A program made the translations under genes and the position numbers. The notes below the pieces were generated by a model. It made no database searches. It saw only the letters and a program-made list of their open reading frames with translations, and was not told the origin of the DNA. Source: Candidatus Solibacter sp. (GTDB taxonomy: Bacteria > Acidobacteriota > Terriglobia > Bryobacterales > Bryobacteraceae). From it: a stretch of 8,560 nt of DNA. Each line of letters opens with the position of its first letter. Within the stretch, counting starts at the first letter, position 1. This document shows positions 1 through 7,654 of this stretch, piece after piece. The DNA is taken from assembly GCA_017883345.1 (NCBI GenBank), contig JADGNT010000177.1, forward strand, positions 1 to 8,560. Reading direction: 5' to 3'.

Positions 1-259
1 TATGAGAGTGCCCGCTCTGGCTGTCGCGATGAGAGGCCGCTCTCCTTGGTCTTGACGCCGGGCGGCGACCGCGCCGTCCCCAAAAGCAAATGGTTTACTT
101 GGTGTCAACGGTAATGCAAATCAACTAGAAAAACAAGCCCTACTGCGAGCTATGACGATTGCAAACACTTCCCGGTGAGATTTAACACACTCTCAGCCCC
201 GGAACTCACCTGTTTCGGCGGCGGAGACGAACAGCTCCTGTCCTTGGTACTACCGCTCC
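1..259. other. Intergenic region with no supported gene
   Basis: No reading frame here has a credible start, ribosome binding site and protein-like composition. The open frames that cross it are short or run antisense into the TPR gene. The left 80 bases are GC-rich and contain a small hairpin-like repeat. The stretch from about 81 to 200 is visibly AT-richer than the surrounding genes, as expected for non-coding DNA. It lies downstream of the TPR gene stop. I see no clear rho-independent terminator for that gene. Confidence 0.6.
2..44. repeat. Two imperfect tandem copies of a small hairpin unit
   Basis: The sequence ATGAGAG followed a few bases later by CGCTCT occurs at 2-17. A shorter version, ATGAGAG then GCTCT, occurs at 30-44. 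The copies are about 28 bases apart and each can fold as AGAG/CTCT. They may be the end of a longer intergenic repeat that starts left of the window. The stems are only four to five base pairs, so this is a weak call. Confidence 0.3.
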
Positions 260-1381
260 TCAGCGGGCGCCCGCTACCTTTCCATCGTCGAGCGGGGTGG
301 CCTCGAGCGCGGCAGCTCTCAAATCGGCGACGCGGCGTAGCGCGCGCCGGGCTTCCACTGCTCGTCCGCAAGCCTGGAGCGCCCGCCCAAGCTGGTAGTA
401 GGCAGACGCGTCATCGGGGTTCAGCTTCACGGCTCTCTGGAGCAGTACGACGGCCTCCGCCGGTTGCTCCAGCCGGAGTTTGGCCTTCCCCAAATAGAAG
501 TAGGGCGCCCAGAAGTCGGGCTTCGCCTTTCTCGCCCGCTCGAGGTAGGGGATCGCTTCCGTGTAGCGCTCTCCTTGGGCCAGCAGACCGCCAAGGAAAT
601 AGCTCGCATCCGCGTCGCCGGGGTTTTCTTTCAGCGCCAGTTCCAGTTCCCGGATCGCCTCGTCGGTCCGGCGCAGGCTGATGTAGACCTTTCCCAATTC
701 GAGGTGCACTCCCGGAAACCTGGGATCGAGCCGGAGCACTTCGAAGAAGCTCTCCTCGGCCTGGGGGAACAGAGTGGCCTCATAGTAGGCTTTACCCAGC
801 AGGAACTGCGCCCGCTCCGCACCGGCCGCCTCGAACATCAGTTGGAAAATCGCCTTCGCCTTTTCGGCGTCGTGGTTCTTCAGATAGGCAAATCCCAGCA
901 GAAAAAGAATCCCTTCGTCGCGCGGAGCGGCGGCGTGCAGGGCCTCGAGATCGTGGATCGCCGGTGCCATTTGGCCGGCGTAGGCGCGGCAAACTGCGAG
1001 CAACTGCCGGGCCTGTAGGTGCTGAGGATCGATTGCAACGACCCGTGCAAAGTACGGGAGCGCCCGCGAGTGGGCCTCCTGCTTGAGGTAGACAAGCCCG
1101 AGGTTCAGGAGAATTGCCTTGTCATCCGGGCTCAACTTTAGCGCCCGCTGGTAGACGGCGATCGCCTGATCGGCGCGGTTCGTGCGGGAGTAGATCACGC
1201 CCAGATTGCTGAGCGCGGCGATGTTGCGTGGCTGCTCGCGGAGAACGGATTGGAATCCCCGCTCCGCGGTCTCGTAGTCCCCCGCCGCGAGGGCGCGGAC
1301 GGCCCCGTCGAAGACAACCTTCGCCGGCTCCGCGGCACAGAGAAAGAAGGCGCAGAGGCACAGGCACGCAGCGGACTTCAT
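260..1381 (-). CDS. Exported tetratricopeptide repeat (TPR) protein
   Basis: A 373-residue protein with a short basic, hydrophobic, Cys-rich N-terminus (about residues 1-18, ending near CAAEP) that looks like a Sec signal. No clean lipobox precedes the cysteines, so lipoprotein status is unclear. From about residue 20 to 355 it is a continuous TPR array of roughly ten units. The repeat-ending proline recurs near 51, 85, 119, 153, 220, 254, 288 and 322, the usual 34-residue period, with one unit (about 156-188) lacking the proline. TPR arrays bind other proteins, and no catalytic domain is present. The short C-terminal tail (about 356-373) is not a repeat. The ATG at 1379-1381 is the natural start because it gives the signal sequence, although the ribosome binding site is weak. 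The gene diverges from the FG-GAP gene, a neighbour pairing that suggests, without proving, that the products work together outside the cytoplasm. The partner is unknown. Confidence 0.88.
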   Translation of the reverse strand: MKSAACLCLCAFFLCAAEPAKVVFDGAVRALAAGDYETAERGFQSVLREQPRNIAALSNLGVIYSRTNRADQAIAVYQRALKLSPDDKAILLNLGLVYLKQEAHSRALPYFARVVAIDPQHLQARQLLAVCRAYAGQMAPAIHDLEALHAAAPRDEGILFLLGFAYLKNHDAEKAKAIFQLMFEAAGAERAQFLLGKAYYEATLFPQAEESFFEVLRLDPRFPGVHLELGKVYISLRRTDEAIRELELALKENPGDADASYFLGGLLAQGERYTEAIPYLERARKAKPDFWAPYFYLGKAKLRLEQPAEAVVLLQRAVKLNPDDASAYYQLGRALQACGRAVEARRALRRVADLRAAALEATPLDDGKVAGAR

Positions 1382-1505
1382 GTCGTCATAATTCTACCTG
1401 AATCAGCCGCCTCTGGGCAGTTTGCTTCAGGGTTGGGAGGAAGCTGTGAGAACCACCGCTCCGCCACCGGCCGGCTTTTTGGAATCCCGCGCCGGGGGTT
1501 ACAAT

Positions 1506-1510
1506 AGGAG
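1506..1510 (+). promoter_or_regulatory. Ribosome binding site of the 40-codon ORF
   Basis: AGGAG lies five bases before the ATG at 1516, near-ideal spacing. It is the strongest Shine-Dalgarno sequence in this intergenic region. The larger gene starting at 1635 has only a weak GAGA-like sequence before it. This is the main reason to believe the small ORF is translated. Confidence 0.6.
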
Positions 1511-1515
1511 CGAAC

Positions 1516-1638
1516 ATGAAGTTCGTCCTGGTTCTGCTGGTATCGGAGGCGGACGCCGAGTTCGCTAAGGTGAAAGAGCCGGCGCAAGAGGAACAGCCGG
1601 CGCCACTCATCAGGACACCGGGACGGCCAGAGAAATGA
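1516..1638 (+). CDS. Short ORF (40 aa) translationally coupled to the FG-GAP gene
   Basis: A small ORF preceded by AGGAG. It begins MKFVLVLLVS, a basic residue followed by a short hydrophobic run, then ADA at residues 12-14, which could be a signal-peptidase-like site. The rest is charged and Pro/Glu-rich and ends RPEK. Its TGA stop (1636-1638) overlaps the ATG of the next gene (1635-1637) as ATGA, the classic arrangement for translational coupling. I recognise no family. It could be a real exported micropeptide, a leader ORF that delivers ribosomes to the weakly initiated downstream gene, or a chance ORF. The hydrophobic core is short for a normal signal peptide. Ribosome binding site and overlap together favour translation; function is unknown. 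Confidence 0.5.
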   Translation: MKFVLVLLVSEADAEFAKVKEPAQEEQPAPLIRTPGRPEK

Positions 1639-3296
1639 GGCGGGCCCTCTGGCTGTTCCCGGCACTGCCATTGGCTTTCTGGGCCGTTCTATCCGGCCAG
1701 AATCCACAGTCACCCATTCACTTCACTTACAAGCCGATCGACTTCAAACTGGACAGTTCGGAGACGCCGCAGCGTCATGCGCCCGAAACCATGGCCGGCG
1801 GAGTAGCCTTGTTCGACTACAACAACGATGGCTACCTCGATATCTATTTCACGAACGGAGCCGACATCGCGACTCTGAAAAAGAGCGCGCCTAAGTACTC
1901 CAATCGGCTCTTCGAGAACGATGGCCACGGTAACTTCAAAGATGTTACCGGGAGGGCCGGACTGGCGGGCGCGGGTTTCGACAATGGCATCGCCATCGGA
2001 GACTATGACAACGACGGTTACAAGGACATCTTTGTTGGCGGAGTTCATGAGAACCGGCTGTACCACAACAACGGCAACGGCACTTTCACCGATGTCACGG
2101 CGAAAGCCGGACTCAATCAGCCGGACAAGCAGTACGGACCCCTATGGTCGGTCGGCGGGGCGTGGCTGGACGTGAATAACGATGGCCTATTGGACCTCTT
2201 TGTGGTCAACTATCTCGCTTGGGACTTCAAGAACGAACCCTCTTGCGAAGCCGCTCCCGGGAAGCGCGACTACTGTCATCCGAAATTCTATAAGGGGACT
2301 CCGAATCAGTTATTCCTCAATCAGGGCAACGGAACCTTCAAAGACATCTCGGCGGAGTCTGGAATCCGCGCCCATCCGGGTAAGGGCATGGGAGTAGCGG
2401 TCGCGGACTTTGACCTGGATGGTTGGATGGATATCTTCGTCGCCAACGATAAAGTCTACAATTCATACTTTCACAACAAAGGCCGCGGTAAGTTCGAGGA
2501 GACTTCGTTCGATGCCGGCGTGGCGCTGACGGAGGACGGCCGGTTTATCTCGGGTATGGGGGTGGACGCTAGGGACCTCGACAACGATGGCCTGCCCGAT
2601 ATCGCTTTTGTGGCGCTTGAGAATGAGACCTTTCCGTTGTTCAGGAACCTCGGGAGAGGCGCCTTCGCCGATATCACCGAGAAAAGCGGCATGGCGCGTC
2701 TCTCCGTATCGATGGCCGGCTACTCACCCACGATTGCCGATTTGGACAACGATGGCTGGAAGGACATCTTCGTCGCGCGCGGCCACGTTCAATCCCTTGG
2801 ATATGCATCGAGCGTGCCCGTGGAGCAGCCCAACACCGTGTTCCGCAACCTGGGCGCCGCAAGGTTTCAGGCGCTCACCGCCGAGGCCGGCTTGACGGCA
2901 CAGTCCCCCAGTCGCCATCGGGGCTCGGCAGTGGGAGACCTGAATGGCGACGGGCGCCTGGACGTAGTTGTCACGGCTCTCGGCGCACCTGCTGAAGTGT
3001 GGCTCAACGACAGCCCGGGTGGCCATCACTGGATCGAATTCGCACTGGAAGGCTCCAAAAGCAACCGCGATGGGATCGGGGCAAGACTCAAGGTGGTAGC
3101 AGGCGGAATCGCGCAGTACAGTCACGTTTCTTTCGCTGCCGGATACGCCTCTTCGAGCGCGGGTCCCACCCACTTCGGTTTGGGCGCGAGCAAAGCCGCG
3201 GACCTGGTGGAAATCCGCTGGCCTTCCGGAATCGTACAGGAGCTCAGGAACGTTGCCGCCGATCGCATCCTCAAGGTCCAGGAGCCACTGAAGTAA
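1635..3296 (+). CDS. Secreted FG-GAP/VCBS repeat protein with ASPIC/UnbV domain (CRTAC1-like)
   Basis: A 553-residue protein with an N-terminal signal sequence (RR followed by a hydrophobic stretch to about residue 20). Seven calcium-loop motifs of the D-x-[DN]-x-D-G type are visible, starting near residues 61, 123, 179, 258, 314, 369 and 435. Each sits in an FG-GAP/VCBS repeat, which predicts a seven-bladed, integrin-alpha-like beta-propeller. An ASPIC/UnbV domain follows at about 465-545, with the typical HHW start and the NRDGIGA and WPSG motifs. This architecture is that of bacterial CRTAC1-family proteins, which are exported and presumably bind calcium and a protein or glycan ligand; no enzymatic activity is established from sequence. 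Two cysteines at 204 and 214, in an insertion between the third and fourth motifs, could form a disulfide. The start overlaps the upstream micro-ORF stop, so expression probably depends on coupling. It is divergent from the TPR gene. Confidence 0.92.
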   Translation: MRRALWLFPALPLAFWAVLSGQNPQSPIHFTYKPIDFKLDSSETPQRHAPETMAGGVALFDYNNDGYLDIYFTNGADIATLKKSAPKYSNRLFENDGHGNFKDVTGRAGLAGAGFDNGIAIGDYDNDGYKDIFVGGVHENRLYHNNGNGTFTDVTAKAGLNQPDKQYGPLWSVGGAWLDVNNDGLLDLFVVNYLAWDFKNEPSCEAAPGKRDYCHPKFYKGTPNQLFLNQGNGTFKDISAESGIRAHPGKGMGVAVADFDLDGWMDIFVANDKVYNSYFHNKGRGKFEETSFDAGVALTEDGRFISGMGVDARDLDNDGLPDIAFVALENETFPLFRNLGRGAFADITEKSGMARLSVSMAGYSPTIADLDNDGWKDIFVARGHVQSLGYASSVPVEQPNTVFRNLGAARFQALTAEAGLTAQSPSRHRGSAVGDLNGDGRLDVVVTALGAPAEVWLNDSPGGHHWIEFALEGSKSNRDGIGARLKVVAGGIAQYSHVSFAAGYASSSAGPTHFGLGASKAADLVEIRWPSGIVQELRNVAADRILKVQEPLK

Positions 3297-3338
3297 GCGC
3301 CAACGCAAGAATAACTTCGCATTGCCTGCGTGGGCTAT

Positions 3339-3450
3339 GTGGCGCCGGCACTCGTGCCGGCCGCGTCCCGACTCATCGGGACGCCTGCCGGGCGTGCTCC
3401 CAAGCGCGTCCCGAGGAGTCGGGACGCGGCAGACTGAGAGTCTGCGCCAC
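3339..3450. repeat. Four-hairpin palindromic element between convergent genes
   Basis: This 112-bp element is almost entirely inverted repeats. Hairpin 1 (3344-3361) is GCCGGCA with a CTCG loop. Hairpin 2 (3363-3384) has nine pairs, GCGTCCCGA, with loop CTCA. Hairpin 3 (3405-3428) has ten pairs, contains the same GCGTCCCGA arm and has loop GGAG. Hairpin 4 (3429-3445) is GCAGACT with loop GAG. The whole is bracketed by GTGGCGC (3339-3345) and GCGCCAC (3444-3450), whose outer five bases can close a multibranch structure. An alternative pairing, GCCAC (3446-3450) with GTGGC (3455-3459), competes with that closure. Position between two convergent stop codons and the nested architecture fit a REP/BIME-like dispersed element, perhaps acting as a bidirectional terminator or mRNA 3'-end stabiliser. 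No T-tract follows, so it is not a standard intrinsic terminator. Confidence 0.8.
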
Positions 3451-3484
3451 GGTGGTGGCTGACAAGTTATTGTTGCGTGGTCTC

Positions 3485-6400
3485 TTATTTCGGCGCGGCT
3501 ACGTAGAACACAATGCGGTATCCGGTGGCCGACGGCAGGTTGTCCGCGAAGCTATTGAAGAGCAGACTCAGCGGCTGCGCGCCGGTGGCCGTGGCTTGCG
3601 GGATGCGGACGTTGATCTGCCACATTCCGGGGAAACTCGGCGACAGGCCCGAGAAAGAGACGAAGTTGTTGTCCACGCCGGGGATGCTGCGCTGTTCGGA
3701 GCCTTGCAGCAGAATCTGATCGGTATAGTCGCTACCGATCCACACGCGCGGGTTCCCCTGGGAGTAGACCAGGCCGTTGCGGGGGATATCCCCGTCGGCG
3801 GGCGGGCTCGAGACCAAGCCCTGGCCGGTCGCATAGATGGAGATATACTCGCCGACCTTGGCGGGGTTGGTGGCGCTGTTGACCGAGCCGTCCTGGTTGA
3901 TCACCGCCGCCAGTTTGGCCCCGACGCCGGCCGACGTAGTGACGAAAATTGCGGGCGAGACGGTGTTCATGGGGACCGGGCTGGCGGCCAGCAACTGACC
4001 CGTCTTTACGTTAAGCACCTGCACATCCGCGGTGCCCGTAGTGGGCGCGTTCCAGGGCATCACGATATTGATCTGCGTAGGCGATACGTAGTACAGAGGC
4101 GCCGCTGTGCCGTTGACCGTCACCTGGACTCCCGCCAGCGTAGTGGGCAGAGGCAGTGGATTGGGTCCGGAGAATGCGTCCTGCGTATCCGTGCCGAATT
4201 GGATGCCGGCCGGATAGATGCTGGCGATGGTGTTGGGCGCCAGCGCCTTGTTTGCCTGGTAGCTGGCAGTGTTGACGGCGGCCAGAGCCGGGTAGTAAAA
4301 GGTCACCCGGTTGAAAGCTTCCGCCACGATGAGGTCCCCGTACTGATCCTGCGTGACCGCTATCGGACTGATGGAGGGGATGTTGACGGTGGCGGCGGGG
4401 TTTTGAACCAAATTGCCGTATTGCGGGTACTTGCGCACGGCCCCGCCTGTGTCGGTGACCCAGATTTCGCCGGTATTGGGATTGACGAAGATTCCTTGGG
4501 AGCCGCTGGCGGGAAAATAGAAGGCGGCGTGTGCGCCGGCGGGCGGCGTGAGCGGATCCGCAGCCGAAGCGAAGATCAGCACGCGGCCGTTGCCGCTGTC
4601 CACGACGTAGAGTTGGCTAGAGCTATCGGTCGAGAGGTGATGCGGGCCTGCCATTCCCGTATCCGAAGAGCTGCTTTTGGAACTGGTGAAATCCGGTTGG
4701 CCGAACACTTTGGTGGCGGCTGTGCCGTTATCCGCGGCGGAAAACGTGCCTTTGGTAAAGGGGAAGAACAGCACGCGGTTGAGCCCTTGATCGCTCACCA
4801 GCAGCCCGTTATTGCCCGCGAAGGCCAGGCCATAGGGGATATACATGTTTCGCTGGTTAGCGTCGGTGAGCGGCGGCGTGGAGAAGCTGGATTTGCCCAA
4901 CACCAGGTCCGCCGGTGGAAAGTTCCCGTGCGAAAACGGAGTACGGAAGCGCAACACGCGGCCATTGTTCGAGTCGGCCACGTAGAGGTTGCCGGAGCCA
5001 TCCACCAGCAGCCCGACGGGATGGCACAGGCTGGATTGCGTGGGCTGGTTGATGTCACCGCTCGGGTAATTGCACATCGCGGTCGCCAGGTCGGGCTGTC
5101 CGATGACGATATCGGCGGCGGATCCGGGCTTCAGTGTGCGCACGTCGCGGAAGCCCAGGACACGGTGATTGTACGGGTCGGAGACGTACAGGTGGGGCGT
5201 ATCTCCCGTGCTGTCCATCGCCACGGCCGCATCGGCTGAATTCGCGGTCACGCTGTGGAAAAAGAACTCCTTGCCTTCGATGAGATTGATCGAATTGGTG
5301 TTGAAGCGGTCCTGCCCAAGCACCCGCGACGCCGGGCCGAAGTTGCCGCTCTGCCAGGGCAGCACGGTCACGCGGTTGTTGGCGGTGTCGGCCACGTAAA
5401 GTTCGTTGTTGACCAACACCGCTGCTTGGGGGTGGGACAACGTGCCGGCCGCTGCGAGCGGGTTGCCGTCGTTGGCAACCAGGCTCTTGGTATCGGTGCT
5501 GCTGATGCCGGCGATGCCGGTGCTGTGCCCGAAAACGGCTTTTGCGGAGGGAGAAATCGTGGTGTCGGGATCCCACTTGTCGTACGGATCGAAGATCAGG
5601 ATGCGCGAGTATCCGGAATCCACCACGCCCATGCCCTGCGTGCCAGGCAGAAAGAAGATCGCGGAAGGGCTGAACATCGCGATCGAGAAGATCTGCGGAT
5701 CGGTCCGCGGCACCCCGGTGACGGTCGCCGGTTGAGCGCCCATCACGCGGGTAGCGGACATGCCCGGGGTAAAAGGCGGCAGGAAGACCAGCACACGGTC
5801 CTGTATGACGCCCCCGTCGGAGTCGGCGATGTACAGGCGGGGGGGGACGGCATTATCGAAGGCGATGGCTGCCGGGGTGGTTAACTGGTTGAGGGTCTGC
5901 ACCCCCGCCGCGGTGGAGGGCAGATTGAGTTGCCGGGAAATAAAATCGAGCTGGCCGATTTCCAGGTTTGCGCTGATGGTTGTGGCGAACCCACCCTTGG
6001 CGACATCGGCCGCCGCGTAGCGCAGAACCCGATTGTTTCCGGCATCCGCCAACCAGAGGTTGTGCTGGGTATCGAACGTAATGGCCGCGATGAAAACGCC
6101 GCCGGTGCCGCTATTGAGCGCGATCCCCTTTTCGGTTGGCGTAGCGGCCTGCCCCAGGGGATAGTTGACGACCCTCGAATTGAAACTCGGCTGTCCGATG
6201 CACAGATCCGGATTCAACTGATCCGGCGGTGTGGCGAACGGCTTTTTGAAACGCAGAACGCGGTTGTTGCCGCTATCGGCAACGTAGAGATCTCCGTTCG
6301 TCTGGTCCACCGCCAGCCCTGTCGGCGCGTTGAAACCCGTGGACAAGCTGGTTCCCGGACCCTTGGCGCCGGTGGAGTAGAAGTCGCCGGGGAGTTGCCC

Positions 6401-6703
6401 GATGACCAGGTCTGCCGCCTTGCCGTTGGTGAAACCAACCGCATCTTTCCATGCCAGCACGCGGTTGTTGCCGGTGTCCGCCACATAGATCCGCGGCGGC
6501 GTTACCGAAGTATCCAGCGCGATCCCCGTGGGATTGAAAAACTCGCGGCCTTCCACCAGATTGGGATTGAGGTTGGAAGGGATGGCCTCCAGTTTCGGTT
6601 GCCCGATCTCGCGCGTGGGCACCGTGTTTAGGGTGATCTGTGCGCGTCCGGTGGTAGCGCAGATCAGGGCAACAGTTACGGAGAAGAAAGTTTTAGATAG
6701 CAT
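3485..6703 (-). CDS. Large exported NHL-repeat protein with TIGR03437 C-terminal domain
   Basis: A 1072-residue protein. Residues 1-21 form a Sec signal (K, hydrophobic stretch, then GRA before QI). Twelve NHL-like motifs of the LYVADxGNNRVLRF type occur at about residues 72, 139, 216, 290, 359, 435, 505, 573, 634, 698, 747 and 790, consistent with two six-bladed beta-propellers. The remainder (about 808-1065) matches the TIGR03437 family: VNTASYQ start, SPTQINIVMPWN, YISIYATGQGLV and the PGMWQINVRIP motif. That domain is typical of Solibacter-type acidobacteria and has no known function. NHL propellers generally bind protein, RNA or glycans; an extracellular binding or scaffold role is inference. 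A TTG start 19 codons upstream is possible, but the ATG at 6703 is preferred because it begins the signal peptide and has AGGA six bases before it. Long open frames on the opposite strand are codon-bias shadows. Confidence 0.9.
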   Translation of the reverse strand: MLSKTFFSVTVALICATTGRAQITLNTVPTREIGQPKLEAIPSNLNPNLVEGREFFNPTGIALDTSVTPPRIYVADTGNNRVLAWKDAVGFTNGKAADLVIGQLPGDFYSTGAKGPGTSLSTGFNAPTGLAVDQTNGDLYVADSGNNRVLRFKKPFATPPDQLNPDLCIGQPSFNSRVVNYPLGQAATPTEKGIALNSGTGGVFIAAITFDTQHNLWLADAGNNRVLRYAAADVAKGGFATTISANLEIGQLDFISRQLNLPSTAAGVQTLNQLTTPAAIAFDNAVPPRLYIADSDGGVIQDRVLVFLPPFTPGMSATRVMGAQPATVTGVPRTDPQIFSIAMFSPSAIFFLPGTQGMGVVDSGYSRILIFDPYDKWDPDTTISPSAKAVFGHSTGIAGISSTDTKSLVANDGNPLAAAGTLSHPQAAVLVNNELYVADTANNRVTVLPWQSGNFGPASRVLGQDRFNTNSINLIEGKEFFFHSVTANSADAAVAMDSTGDTPHLYVSDPYNHRVLGFRDVRTLKPGSAADIVIGQPDLATAMCNYPSGDINQPTQSSLCHPVGLLVDGSGNLYVADSNNGRVLRFRTPFSHGNFPPADLVLGKSSFSTPPLTDANQRNMYIPYGLAFAGNNGLLVSDQGLNRVLFFPFTKGTFSAADNGTAATKVFGQPDFTSSKSSSSDTGMAGPHHLSTDSSSQLYVVDSGNGRVLIFASAADPLTPPAGAHAAFYFPASGSQGIFVNPNTGEIWVTDTGGAVRKYPQYGNLVQNPAATVNIPSISPIAVTQDQYGDLIVAEAFNRVTFYYPALAAVNTASYQANKALAPNTIASIYPAGIQFGTDTQDAFSGPNPLPLPTTLAGVQVTVNGTAAPLYYVSPTQINIVMPWNAPTTGTADVQVLNVKTGQLLAASPVPMNTVSPAIFVTTSAGVGAKLAAVINQDGSVNSATNPAKVGEYISIYATGQGLVSSPPADGDIPRNGLVYSQGNPRVWIGSDYTDQILLQGSEQRSIPGVDNNFVSFSGLSPSFPGMWQINVRIPQATATGAQPLSLLFNSFADNLPSATGYRIVFYVAAPK

Positions 6704-6709
6704 GGATAT

Positions 6710-6713
6710 TCCT
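6710..6713 (-). promoter_or_regulatory. Ribosome binding site fixing the NHL protein start
   Basis: Read on the minus strand, CAGGA lies six bases before the ATG at 6701-6703. This decides between that ATG and an upstream in-frame TTG at 6760, which would put 19 non-hydrophobic residues in front of the signal peptide. Confidence 0.6.
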
Positions 6714-6777
6714 GCGGCGCGACGCGGAGAGCGCACATTACTCAGGATATCAAACGCCAACGGGGGCGGCGCGCTTC

Positions 6778-6798
6778 ACGGTACCGGGAGCGTACCGT
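6778..6798. promoter_or_regulatory. 7+7 bp inverted repeat between divergent genes (possible operator)
   Basis: ACGGTAC (6778-6784) and GTACCGT (6792-6798) are perfect inverted copies separated by seven bases. The site lies in the 144-bp gap between the NHL gene (minus) and mqnA (plus). A dyad with about 14 bp between arm centres suits a dimeric regulator contacting successive major grooves. No clear promoter hexamers could be assigned beside it, so which gene it would control is unknown. Confidence 0.4.
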
Positions 6799-6847
6799 AA
6801 GGCCCGCATTCGCGCCAAGCCCGGCAAACCGTCTGATAAACTGGGGG

Positions 6848-7654
6848 TTGAGCCACGCTATCGCGAAGCGGCCTCGCGTATCGGCCGTCAGTTATCTGAA
6901 TACCTCTCCGTTGGTCTGGGGCATGCTCCATGGGCGGCAGCGCGATCGGTTCGACCTGGAATTCCGCCTCCCGGCGGATTGCGCCGACCAGTTGGCCTCC
7001 GGCGCCGCCGATATCGGCATCGTTCCCTCTTTCGAATTGACCCGGCAGCGTCTGGAGATCATCCCCGGCGCCGGCATCGCCTGTCACGGCGCGGTGCGCA
7101 GCATCCTGCTGATTTCCTCCCGCCCGGCGGCCGAGATTCGCACCCTCGCCCTGGACTCCAGTTCGCGCACCAGCGTGGAACTCGTGCGCCTCATCCTGGA
7201 GCGCCGCTACGGCGTCGCGCCGCAATCCGTTTCCCACGCGCCGGACCTCGATCGGATGCTGCGCATCGCCGACGCGGCGCTGATCATCGGCGACCCGGCC
7301 CTGCGCATCGACCCGGCCTGCGTGCCGTGGCATGTCTACGATCTGGGGGCCGAATGGGTGGAGATGACCGGCCTGCCGATGGTCTTCGCCGTTTGGGCCG
7401 GACGCACGGGCACGGTAACCCCGGAGTTGGCCGCGGCGTTCCAGGAAAGCTGCCGCTACGGTTTGGACCACCTGGAGGAAATTGTGGCCGCCGAATCGGC
7501 GGCGCGCGGCTTTGCGCCCGATCTCGTGCGCGAGTATTTGACCCGCCATATCGTGCATGAACTGGGCCCGCGAGACTACCAGGGGATGGAATTATTCCTG
7601 GAGTACGCGTCTCGGGGGGCAGCGGCGGGAATGAAGTTTGTCACGCCCGTTTGA
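6848..7654 (+). CDS. mqnA: Chorismate dehydratase MqnA (futalosine pathway)
   Basis: A 268-residue cytoplasmic protein of the MqnA/MqnD periplasmic-binding-protein-like fold. MqnA converts chorismate to 3-[(1-carboxyvinyl)oxy]benzoate, the first committed step of the futalosine route to menaquinone. Family signatures in order: VSYLNTSPL (14-22), [11 protein letters not shown] (54-64), [10 protein letters not shown] (81-90), [13 protein letters not shown] (102-114), [11 protein letters not shown] (132-142), and the segment from YDLG to VWAGR (154-176). The VSYLN start and SSRTS motif favour MqnA over MqnD. The length is normal for MqnA. The start is a TTG at 6848; no ATG or GTG is in frame before VSYLN, and the purine run GGGGG abuts the TTG too closely to be an ideal ribosome binding site, so the exact start is uncertain. 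No other mqn gene is in the window. secG follows after 37 bases and could be co-transcribed. Confidence 0.9.
   Translation: MSHAIAKRPRVSAVSYLNTSPLVWGMLHGRQRDRFDLEFRLPADCADQLASGAADIGIVPSFELTRQRLEIIPGAGIACHGAVRSILLISSRPAAEIRTLALDSSSRTSVELVRLILERRYGVAPQSVSHAPDLDRMLRIADAALIIGDPALRIDPACVPWHVYDLGAEWVEMTGLPMVFAVWAGRTGTVTPELAAAFQESCRYGLDHLEEIVAAESAARGFAPDLVREYLTRHIVHELGPRDYQGMELFLEYASRGAAAGMKFVTPV

Noticed and set aside
103..108. Perfect TTGACA (-35) on the minus strand in the left intergenic region
   Set aside because: No acceptable -10 lies 16-18 bp downstream, and no gene start is visible for it in the window.
1500..1505. TACAAT as a -10 box for the micro-ORF/FG-GAP unit
   Set aside because: There is no good -35 at 16-18 bp, and a start site about seven bases downstream would fall after the AGGAG ribosome binding site.
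3339..3450. Reading the hairpin cluster as a CRISPR array or a simple intrinsic terminator
   Set aside because: There are no regularly spaced identical repeats with unique spacers of constant length, and no T-tract after any stem.
2999..5239. A 746-codon open frame on the plus strand overlapping the FG-GAP gene end and antisense to the NHL gene
   Set aside because: Its translation is Arg/Gly-rich with no recognisable domain, and it runs through the hairpin element and against a well-supported NHL/TIGR03437 protein. Long antisense frames are expected from GC-rich codon bias.
5255..6631. Two further long plus-strand frames (5255-5884 and 5930-6631) antisense to the NHL gene
   Set aside because: They have the same low-complexity, charged composition, no domain and no convincing ribosome binding site; they mirror the NHL repeat codons.
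6776..7558. A 260-codon minus-strand frame opposite mqnA
   Set aside because: mqnA on the plus strand has clear family motifs; the antisense frame is an Arg/Gly/Ala-rich shadow.
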